Part shown: positions 54,217 to 61,414 of the stretch, in pieces
How positions within the stretch are numbered: the first letter of the stretch is position 1
Layout of the letters: every line of letters starts with the position of its first letter
NCBI GenBank assembly: GCA_002429385.1
Contig: DIZL01000048.1
Location: 10,680-74,679 of the forward strand
DNA length: 64,000 nucleotides
Direction of reading: 5' to 3'
From: Prolixibacteraceae bacterium UBA6029
GTDB lineage: Bacteria > Bacteroidota > Bacteroidia > Bacteroidales > Prolixibacteraceae
The notes under the pieces: model-generated
What the model saw: only the letters and a program-made list of their open reading frames with translations
The model's database searches: none
What the model was told of the DNA's origin: nothing
Position numbers and translations under genes: made by a program

Positions 54217-54560
54217 TGAAAGATTTTGGCTACACGGTAATCAAACAACGCACCATCGACTACGATCAGTTTGACGGGCGGCTTCTGAACGAGGTTCTCC
54301 AAATGGAACCCTCGTTCAAAGTCTGCCTTTCCTGTGGAGGATGCACAGCCACCTGCAGCGCCAATGACCTGGTCAGCTTTAATGTCAGAAGAATGAACCT
54401 TTTACTGCGTCGTGGCGAAACCGTTGAGCTTGAATCGGAAATCAAAAAATGTATGCTCTGTGGTAAATGTATGTTGGTTTGCCCGCGTGGGATCAATATC
54501 CGTAATGTGATCATGCTTATTAAAAAGAGCATTCTGAAATACAATCCGGTTAAATCATAA
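54216..54560 (+). CDS. HdrC-like iron-sulfur protein (second, short)
   Basis: Protein of 114 residues with two 4Fe-4S motifs, CLSCGGCTATC and CMLCGKCMLVCP. At this length it is only the ferredoxin part of HdrC. It lies between the HdrA-like gene (one-base overlap) and the membrane subunit (6-base gap), so it probably hands electrons between the flavin and the HdrDE-like subunit. Confidence 0.85.
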   Translation: MKDFGYTVIKQRTIDYDQFDGRLLNEVLQMEPSFKVCLSCGGCTATCSANDLVSFNVRRMNLLLRRGETVELESEIKKCMLCGKCMLVCPRGINIRNVIMLIKKSILKYNPVKS

Positions 54561-54566
54561 GCAACC

Positions 54567-56408
54567 ATGGAACCAACAACGTTTATTTGGCCATTTACAA
54601 TCGGTCTCTTGTTTATTTCCTGCTTCCTGGTGATAATCGTCGGTATTTGGATTTCAAGCCTTTCACGCATCGATAAAAGCCGTATTTGGCACAACATTTT
54701 CACCAGAAAAAGTCTGGAGTCGCTTCGTGAGATCTTTATGGAATCATTGCTCCATCGTAAAATATTCAGGAAAAATGCAGTTCTGGGTTACATGCATATG
54801 AGCCTGGCCTTTGGCTGGTTCCTCCTGATTGTGGTTGGACACATCGACGCCTGCAATCACTTTCAAAGCCTTTCTGTGCCTGCATACAAAGCCATCTTTT
54901 TTCGCTTTTATATTTCCGAAGCAGCCACAACCCTTTCAGGTAAAATACTTGCTGCCAGCATGGATTTATTGCTTGTTTTTGTTCTTTCGGGAGTTATGCT
55001 TGCCTACTTTAAACGATTGAACAGCCGCCTGTTTGGGATGAAGAAAACGACACAGCTTAAAATCGGTGACCGTATCGCGCTCAGTTCACTGTGGCTTATC
55101 TTCCCGCTTCGTTTTCTGGCCGAAAGTGTATCAGCAGGTATACACCACAACGGAAGCATTATCAGCCAGCCAACAGGTAATATGCTTGCTACTCTCCTAC
55201 CCATTCATCTGTTTGAAATGCCACTCTGGTGGGCCTATTCGGGTTCGCTCGCCCTGTTTTTCATGGCCATGCCAGTTTCACGTTATATGCACATCCCGGT
55301 TGAAGTGGTACTTATATTTCTCAGGAATTATGGCATTCGGGTCAAAAAACGGATCAGCGGCTTTTCCCGGATTCAGGTGTATTCCTGCTCACGTTGCGGA
55401 ATTTGCCTGGATAGTTGCCAGATGAACCACGCGGCCATTAAAGACACTCAATCGGTTTATGTGTTGAAACATATCCGGAACAGGAATATAACCGACGAAA
55501 AGCTCTTTAACTGCCTTCTTTGCGGACGATGCCAACCCGATTGTCCTGTTGGTCTTGAATTGAACGACCTACGTATTACTCAGCGCATCGAATCGACCAA
55601 AGAATATAACTCTTCGTACGAATACCTGAAAAATGGTAAGGTGGCAGTTAGCCCGCAGACTGAAGTGATTTATTTCGCTGGTTGTATGACCCACCTTACA
55701 CCTGCCATCCTCAAATCAATGAAAGAGATTTTTGCACTGGCCAAAGTCAAATACTGGTTTATGGACGAAGACAAAACGGCCTGTTGCGGTCGTCCTCTGA
55801 TGCAGGTGGGACAATATGAAGCGGCAAAAAAACTGATCGAGCACAACCGTGAACGTATACTGGCCTCCGGGGCTAAAAAGCTGGTTGTCTCCTGCCCTAT
55901 CTGCTACAAAGTTTTTAATGAAGATTATGCTTTGCCTGGCATCAAAGTTCAGCACCATTCTGAATACCTTCTTGAATTGATGGCTGAAAATCGTTTGCCT
56001 ATTCATAAACTGCCAATGCGTGTGGTTTACCACGATCCTTGTGAGTTGGGACGAGGAAGCGGTATATACCATCAGCCGCGTTTACTGCTTGATGAATATA
56101 CAGAATTGGTTCCGATGAAAAATGAAAAAGAAGCGTCCTATTGTTGCGGAGGAAGCCTTGCCAACATCAAAATACAAATGAACGAACGCAACCAGATACG
56201 CGATAATGTTCTGGATGAATACCTGGGCTACCAACCTGATATTTTGGCAACAGCGTGTCCGCTCTGCAAAAAAACATTCGCCAAAAGCAATAAACTACCG
56301 GTACACGACATCGCTGAAGTTATATATATGGCCATCCAACAGAAAAACATCTCTATCGCCGGTGAAATTAAAGATGAGAAAGTGCCAAAAGTTGAGTTTT
56401 GGAGATAA
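54567..56408 (+). CDS. Membrane HdrDE-like subunit (heme-type N-terminus, Fe-S and two CCG domains)
   Basis: Protein of 613 residues. The first 260 residues have about five TM helices of the nitrate-reductase-gamma/HdrE type, with His in helix context (MHMSLAFGWF, VVGHIDAC, IHHNGS, HLFEMPLW) that could bind heme b. Then come two 4Fe-4S motifs (CSRCGICLDSCQ, CLLCGRCQPDCP) and two CCG domains (GCMTHLTP...CCGRP; DPCELGRG...CCGGS, ACPLCKKTF) as in HdrD/GlpC. It would link the soluble Hdr-like subunits to the quinone pool. It is the last gene of the cluster. Confidence 0.88.
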   Translation: MEPTTFIWPFTIGLLFISCFLVIIVGIWISSLSRIDKSRIWHNIFTRKSLESLREIFMESLLHRKIFRKNAVLGYMHMSLAFGWFLLIVVGHIDACNHFQSLSVPAYKAIFFRFYISEAATTLSGKILAASMDLLLVFVLSGVMLAYFKRLNSRLFGMKKTTQLKIGDRIALSSLWLIFPLRFLAESVSAGIHHNGSIISQPTGNMLATLLPIHLFEMPLWWAYSGSLALFFMAMPVSRYMHIPVEVVLIFLRNYGIRVKKRISGFSRIQVYSCSRCGICLDSCQMNHAAIKDTQSVYVLKHIRNRNITDEKLFNCLLCGRCQPDCPVGLELNDLRITQRIESTKEYNSSYEYLKNGKVAVSPQTEVIYFAGCMTHLTPAILKSMKEIFALAKVKYWFMDEDKTACCGRPLMQVGQYEAAKKLIEHNRERILASGAKKLVVSCPICYKVFNEDYALPGIKVQHHSEYLLELMAENRLPIHKLPMRVVYHDPCELGRGSGIYHQPRLLLDEYTELVPMKNEKEASYCCGGSLANIKIQMNERNQIRDNVLDEYLGYQPDILATACPLCKKTFAKSNKLPVHDIAEVIYMAIQQKNISIAGEIKDEKVPKVEFWR

Positions 56409-57305
56409 TAATGCATCAACAATTCTTAATTAAGATTAGGTAATTAGCACAAAATTAATGTGTTGAATCTCAAAGACGAAAATAATATCTTTACAGATTA
56501 ATTTTTCCACATAAAATCGACGAATAAAAGTATTGTGACTTATGGACAGATCAATTTAACTGAAATTGATCGAATAATGGACAATAATGTAGGTATTAAA
56601 TCAATTTTAAGTAATTTTATTGTGACTTATTTGATTTGAATTCCTCGGGTTTCATATTATTTAATCAACATCTATTATTATTTATCAAAAGTATAAATCA
56701 TTCAACTTTCAATATTTCTGTTGATTAACGGATAATATTTCAACATTACTATTCAAATAATTGTTTAATCAAAAAAAATAGTCATTTTTTGTAAAATAAA
56801 ATTGGTTTATTTATTTATTATTTATAAATTTATAAAGAATTAGAAATAATTCTGTAATAAGGGGATCAGATTAGAATATAATTTAAATAATACTGATTAT
56901 TTTCAATGTCAGAATTTTTTATTCAATTTAATTCCTTTAAACGATTAATCAATTTACAAAAAAACAAATGTTACAACACAGTAAAATGTGGGTAACAGTA
57001 GAATTTTCTTTGTGCAATTCGCAAATTTCAATTACAAAAAAACCTTGGATATAAATTATACTGAATAATTAATCGCTATTTGCATCTTTCATCTCTCCCA
57101 AATAAATATAATTTGCAAAACATTTTCTTTTTAGAATTCTATTCCAATTAAATTAGAATTCCATTCTTATAATCTTAAATGATTATAATTATAAAAAAAT
57201 CAGGCACTTAGATTGAATTCAAGTTTGCTTATTTTTAAAAAATAACGTAACTTAATCTCAAATTGCACATACAACCTTAAGCCAATCCATAATATTTAAT
57301 GAGCT
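56409..57305. other. AT-rich intergenic region before the exopolysaccharide locus
   Basis: About 900 bases with no gene I can support. A 13-base direct repeat TATTGTGACTTAT lies at 56531-56543 and 56618-56630, and a perfect hairpin GATCAATTT / AAATTGATC (56549-56571) lies between them. These could be sites for a regulator or relics of an insertion. Confidence 0.6.
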
Positions 57306-57572
57306 ATGACAAAAAAGAGATTTGCTGAATCACAGATTTATCGTATTCTACAGGAAAACGAAGCAGGAGTATCTATCCCAACACTTCTTAAAAAGTATGG
57401 CGTTAGCCAGGCAACTATTTATAATTGGAGGATTAAATATGGAGGAATGAATATTTCGGAAATCCGCAGGTTGAATGAGTTGGAAGAAGAAAACGACAGA
57501 CTTAAAAGAATGTTTGCGGACTTGAGTCTGGAAAACCTTTTATTAAAAAGTAAGCTTGAAAAGGAAAAATAA
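57306..57572 (+). CDS. Orphan IS3 OrfA-like helix-turn-helix protein
   Basis: Protein of 88 residues with a transposase-8/IS3 OrfA-type HTH (IPTLLKKYGVSQATIYNWRIKYGG) followed by a leucine-zipper coil (LNELEEENDRLKRMF). No OrfB with a DDE domain follows, and no terminal inverted repeats are seen, so it is not a complete IS. It ends before its own hairpin terminator. Placed at the head of an exopolysaccharide locus, it may be a domesticated DNA-binding protein or an IS remnant. Confidence 0.8.
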   Translation: MTKKRFAESQIYRILQENEAGVSIPTLLKKYGVSQATIYNWRIKYGGMNISEIRRLNELEEENDRLKRMFADLSLENLLLKSKLEKEK

Positions 57573-57983
57573 ACACTCGTTATATTCCAAAATACTTTTT
57601 GGAATATAAATGTAAACAGATCTCATCATTCTTTCATTCTCTTTTTTTATATTTTTAAATAATAAAGAGAAATAATTATTCAAGAAATATACTTCTCTAA
57701 ATCCAAATATAATTATATCTCTATCTATCAATTAATTAGCAAATATAAAAAAATATATTTATGCTATCTTGTCATTCTTCAATGATTTTTTAGCTCTGAA
57801 TGTTATCTACTGTTTAAAATACAAAAGTGCAAAATATGTCGGAAATTACCCATTGATATTCTAAAAAATTCAACCTAACTTTATAAAACAAGAATAAATT
57901 CTATTTTCAATTCATAGAATCGTTTTTAGAATAAAACAAAATTATCGCATGTAAATCATTTGTTTTAATAAATAAGTTAGACT
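57573..57983. other. AT-rich region before upxY
   Basis: Apart from the hairpin at 57581 I see no supported gene and no clear pair of inverted repeats that would form an invertible promoter of the Bacteroides type. Confidence 0.5.
57581..57608 (+). terminator. Hairpin terminator of the orphan HTH gene
   Basis: Perfect 12-bp stem TATATTCCAAAA / TTTTGGAATATA with a 4-base TACT loop, 8 bases past the stop. The strand beyond it is AT-rich but not a pure T-run. Confidence 0.6.
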
Positions 57984-58532
57984 ATGCCTTTAGAAAAACC
58001 AAATTATCAATGGTATGCCATGTATACCAGGGCAAATGCTGAAAAGAAGCTTTTCGACAACTTGCAGGAAAAAAAGATAGAATGCTATCTGCCCATGCGG
58101 AGAGTCCAAAAAATGTGGAGTGATCGTAAAAAGTGGGTAGATGAACCATTGTTCCGATGCTATATTTTTGTAAAGGTAAGTTATAAAGAATTCTTTACTG
58201 CCTTAAATACTTCTGGAGTTGTCTGTTATGTAAGTTTTGGAGGCAAAGCTCAAGCTATTCCTGAAGTTCAAATCAACAACATTAAAACATTTTTATCACA
58301 AATTGATCATGAGATAACACTTTCTTATGAGCGTATTCAAAAAGGGGTAAATGTTGAGGTATTACAAGGGTCTCTAAAAGGTATAAAAGGAGAAGTGATA
58401 AATATTTGTGGACAATCCAGACTTATTATACGAATTGATTCAATGAATTGCAGTCTGTATGCCAATATTTCAAAAGACGAAGTAAAGTTGCTTGATGATA
58501 AGCCTGCACAAAAAGCATTTATACTGGTTTAG
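57984..58532 (+). CDS. UpxY-type NusG-like antiterminator
   Basis: Protein of 182 residues: NGN domain (about 8-110; WYAMYTRANAEKKLFDNL, PLFRCYIFVKV) and KOW domain (about 125-170; GVNVEVLQGSLKGIKGEVINI). UpxY proteins in Bacteroides open capsule loci and let RNA polymerase read through early terminators. Here it precedes the glycosylphosphotransferase by a 433-base leader with a large hairpin, the likely regulated site. Start ATG at 57984. Confidence 0.9.
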   Translation: MPLEKPNYQWYAMYTRANAEKKLFDNLQEKKIECYLPMRRVQKMWSDRKKWVDEPLFRCYIFVKVSYKEFFTALNTSGVVCYVSFGGKAQAIPEVQINNIKTFLSQIDHEITLSYERIQKGVNVEVLQGSLKGIKGEVINICGQSRLIIRIDSMNCSLYANISKDEVKLLDDKPAQKAFILV

Positions 58533-58965
58533 GAATAAGCATTTTAAAATCGACATAAGAAATTTACATGAAGTATAATCAAGTTTGTATCTCTCCTGAA
58601 CTAATACATATAACTCTTTTATCAAGAGATCTTACCATTTTTCCCGTCATTAATTAAATCTGATTTTCCCAAGGTATTTAAAGTTTTAAATGTTGAATTT
58701 ACTTCAACTTTTAAAACTTTAAATGCCATTTATTCGAAAAATGCAATAACATATGCAAATTAATTAAATTTCTAAATATTAACATATTGCGTTGGAAGAG
58801 CCAAACACATATAATCTGTTGATTGAAATTGACTTTTATTTTCACCATAGATCAATAAAAAACTCCATCCTGAGAATCTTACGAATTAAATCAAATGAAT
58901 TGAAACAAATTTAATCCGTTGATTCTTTACATTTCTGAATTTCAAGGACTTCATAATCAAAAATC
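58533..58965. other. Leader region between upxY and the glycosylphosphotransferase
   Basis: AT-rich; no ORF. Holds the 22-bp hairpin at 58676-58724. Confidence 0.6.
58676..58724 (+). terminator. Large AT-rich hairpin in the exopolysaccharide leader, possible attenuator
   Basis: Arms 58676-58697 and 58703-58724 pair at 21 of 22 positions around a 5-base loop (TTTAC); the single mismatch is T-T at 58691/58709. No T-run follows, so simple intrinsic termination is uncertain. It could be a pause or read-through site for the UpxY protein just upstream. Confidence 0.5.
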
Positions 58966-60366
58966 ATGCTTAAGGAGAGAGAACCGATACTTGAAAAATT
59001 AAGTGTAATTTTTCAAGTATTATTAACCATTGTGTGTTTTTATGGTTCAATATTGTTCACTAATGAGTTTGTCGAGCCTGTTGATGCTGATTTTAGCCAA
59101 TATAAAATCATTTCAATTATTATTGTTCCGTTATGGTTGTTAATTCTGGAGCAGTCAAATTTAGGACGTATTGGTCGACTAAAGATGTATTCAGTTTTAT
59201 TTTTCGAATACTTAACGGCAATAATTATCGGCAATGTTTTACTTTATTCATCAATTGTAATCTTACATCTTGATTCTATCTCCAGGCAAGTTTTAGCAGT
59301 TTTTGCAATTACCAACTTAATTGTGTTGTATTCTTTTAAGTTCATTTTATCTGCTACAATGAAATTTATTCGAAGAAGAGGAATGAACAGCAGATTAATT
59401 TTGATTATTGCCGATGCCGATTCATATTATTTTATTGACCGATTAATAGAAACTAAAGATTGGGGATATCGAATCTGGGCTATCATGTCTGAAGATGAAT
59501 CAATTAAAGCAAAATACAAAAAATATTATACCATTTTACCCTATGAACACGATCTTTCTTTTATCATTGATGAGAAAGCAATTGATGAAGTTATATACTG
59601 TAAAAGCAATTTCGATCAAAATGAAATACAGAATTTTATTTATTCCTGTGCTGAAGTTGGCGTAGTTTTTCGAATGCAATCACAGTTATTGAATTGTGTA
59701 AAGATGCAATCGACACTTTCTTTCTTAAATCAAATGCCATTTCTAACCTTTAGAAATACACCTGATAATTATCTGGCTTTAAAAGTTAAATCAATTCTTG
59801 ACATTCTAATTTCAGTGTTGGTAATTATTTTTTTATTTCCATTGATGGTAATTATTGCTTTTTTGATTAAGCTCGATGGTGGACCTGTTTTTTTTCTGCA
59901 AAAAAGGATGGGGCTTAATGGCAGGCGTTTTTTATGCATAAAATTCCGAACTATGGTTGTAAATGCTGAAAGAATGCAGCATTCACTGATGGATAAAAAT
60001 GAACAGGAAGGTCCTGTTTTTAAAATAAAAAATGACCCACGAGTTACAAAAATTGGACGATTTCTGAGAAAAACTTCATTGGACGAGCTTCCTCAGTTTT
60101 TTAATGTTTTAAAAGGTAACATGTCAGTTGTGGGACCCCGTCCACCAATTCCTGCTGAAGTAAAACAATATCAAAGATGGCAAAATCGAAGATTAAGTAT
60201 GAAACCCGGTATTACTTGTATATGGCAAGTTTCTGGAAGAAATAATATCCCTTTTGATCAATGGATGAAAATGGACATGCAATATATCGATACTTGGTCT
60301 TTAAAACTGGATTTTATTATCCTTTTGAAGACAATTAAAGTCGTATTTGCAGGTGATGGGCAATAA
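58966..60366 (+). CDS. Exopolysaccharide polyprenyl glycosylphosphotransferase (WcaJ/WbaP type)
   Basis: Membrane protein of 466 residues with about four N-terminal TM helices, a Rossmann-like middle part (LILIIADADSYYF), a further TM at about 275-300 and the C-terminal catalytic domain of the bacterial sugar transferase family (GGPVFFLQKRMG, FRTM, SLDELPQFFNVLKGNMSVVGPRPP). It transfers the first sugar-1-phosphate onto undecaprenyl phosphate to start repeat-unit assembly. It lies after the upxY leader. Confidence 0.93.
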   Translation: MLKEREPILEKLSVIFQVLLTIVCFYGSILFTNEFVEPVDADFSQYKIISIIIVPLWLLILEQSNLGRIGRLKMYSVLFFEYLTAIIIGNVLLYSSIVILHLDSISRQVLAVFAITNLIVLYSFKFILSATMKFIRRRGMNSRLILIIADADSYYFIDRLIETKDWGYRIWAIMSEDESIKAKYKKYYTILPYEHDLSFIIDEKAIDEVIYCKSNFDQNEIQNFIYSCAEVGVVFRMQSQLLNCVKMQSTLSFLNQMPFLTFRNTPDNYLALKVKSILDILISVLVIIFLFPLMVIIAFLIKLDGGPVFFLQKRMGLNGRRFLCIKFRTMVVNAERMQHSLMDKNEQEGPVFKIKNDPRVTKIGRFLRKTSLDELPQFFNVLKGNMSVVGPRPPIPAEVKQYQRWQNRRLSMKPGITCIWQVSGRNNIPFDQWMKMDMQYIDTWSLKLDFIILLKTIKVVFAGDGQ

Positions 60367-60382
60367 AATATAAAATCAGACT

Positions 60383-60523
60383 ATGAAGTTTGAAAATGTG
60401 ATTCGAAATGTCATGGCGAATGAAGAAGAGCAATTTCAAATAGTATCTACATTTCAGTTAATCAAAAATATACACAACCATAAAGTCGTACGATTTCTCA
60501 ATAAATACCCTGTAAACTTATGA
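60383..60523 (+). CDS. 46-residue ORF translationally coupled to wza
   Basis: ATG at 60383 opens a 46-codon frame (MKFENVIRNVMANEEEQF...VVRFLNKYPVNL) whose TGA overlaps the ATG of wza in the sequence ATGA. It lies 16 bases after the glycosylphosphotransferase. The overlap and codon content suggest a real small gene, though it is too short for most callers. No signal peptide, TM or motif; unknown. Confidence 0.45.
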   Translation: MKFENVIRNVMANEEEQFQIVSTFQLIKNIHNHKVVRFLNKYPVNL

Positions 60524-61305
60524 AAATCCAGTTCAAACTCATTTCGTTAATTATCCTGACAGTATTGTATTCTTGTCGTAGCAGCAAAGATTTAATTTAT
60601 TTAAAAGATGCTGAAAATGATCACATTATTCATGGAGGAGCTAAGGAGTATATGCTGAAAAGTGGCGATATATTATATGTCAGCATTAAGTCAACTAACC
60701 CCGAAGTGAATGTGCTATTTAATCCAGAATCAAACATGGAAGTGAATACGGAATATGGATTCCAGAGGTACACCACTCCCAGCGGAGCATACCTCTATGG
60801 ATATGAATTAGATTTGGATGGGAACATTAATCTACCGATGCTAGGTAAAATTCAGGTTTCAGGAGTTACCCTTACTCAGGTTCAGTCGGTGGTTCAAAAA
60901 AAAGCGGATGAATTTCTGAAAGATGCGATTGTTAAGGTAAAGCTCCTGAATTTTAAGATTACAATTGCTGGTGAGGTTAGAAATCCAAATGTTTATTACA
61001 ACTACAACAACTCTATAACAATAATGGAAGCATTGGCAATGGCAAATGGGAACACCGATTTTGCTTCCATCAAAAAGGTGATGGTAATACGGCAAATTCC
61101 TCAGGGTGAAAAAACGTATATGCTCGATTTAAGTTCAAAAAATGCCTATTTGTCAGAAGCATTTTATCTTCAACCCAATGATTATGTGATTGTGCAACCC
61201 GATAGGTATAAAAACTTCCAGTTAAATAGTCAGGCATACTCCCTGGTTTTGTCTTCACTTTCGGTACTCATTGCAGTTCTTGGATTTGTTATACCGAATC
61301 TATAA
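60520..61305 (+). CDS. Polysaccharide export lipoprotein (Wza-like)
   Basis: Protein of 261 residues with a lipobox (VLYSC, Cys19), a polysaccharide-export domain (about 45-145; MLKSGDILYVSIKSTNPEVN), a SLBB-like domain (about 150-215; ITIAGEVRNPNVYYN, TIMEALAMANG) and a C-terminal hydrophobic helix (SLVLSSLSVLIAVLGFVIP) that in Wza forms the outer-membrane alpha-helical pore. It is coupled to the small ORF upstream and lies 109 bases before the Wzc-like gene. Confidence 0.92.
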   Translation: MKIQFKLISLIILTVLYSCRSSKDLIYLKDAENDHIIHGGAKEYMLKSGDILYVSIKSTNPEVNVLFNPESNMEVNTEYGFQRYTTPSGAYLYGYELDLDGNINLPMLGKIQVSGVTLTQVQSVVQKKADEFLKDAIVKVKLLNFKITIAGEVRNPNVYYNYNNSITIMEALAMANGNTDFASIKKVMVIRQIPQGEKTYMLDLSSKNAYLSEAFYLQPNDYVIVQPDRYKNFQLNSQAYSLVLSSLSVLIAVLGFVIPNL

Positions 61306-61351
61306 CGGATCACATGATATTCTTATGGGGAATCCGGGTGTACAAGTCAAG

Positions 61352-61369
61352 ATCCCGAGTACTCGGGAT
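61352..61369. repeat. Perfect 18-bp palindrome between wza and wzc
   Basis: ATCCCGAGTACTCGGGAT equals its own reverse complement, in the 109-base gap. It has no flanking T-run and no other copy in the window. Confidence 0.6.
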
Positions 61370-61414
61370 TAAAAACCTTATATTCATCTTTTTAAACCTT
61401 AGTAACTTTAATAT

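Noticed and set aside
57573..57983. An invertible promoter before upxY, as in Bacteroides capsule loci
   Set aside because: No pair of inverted repeats flanking a promoter box was found, and no nearby invertase gene.
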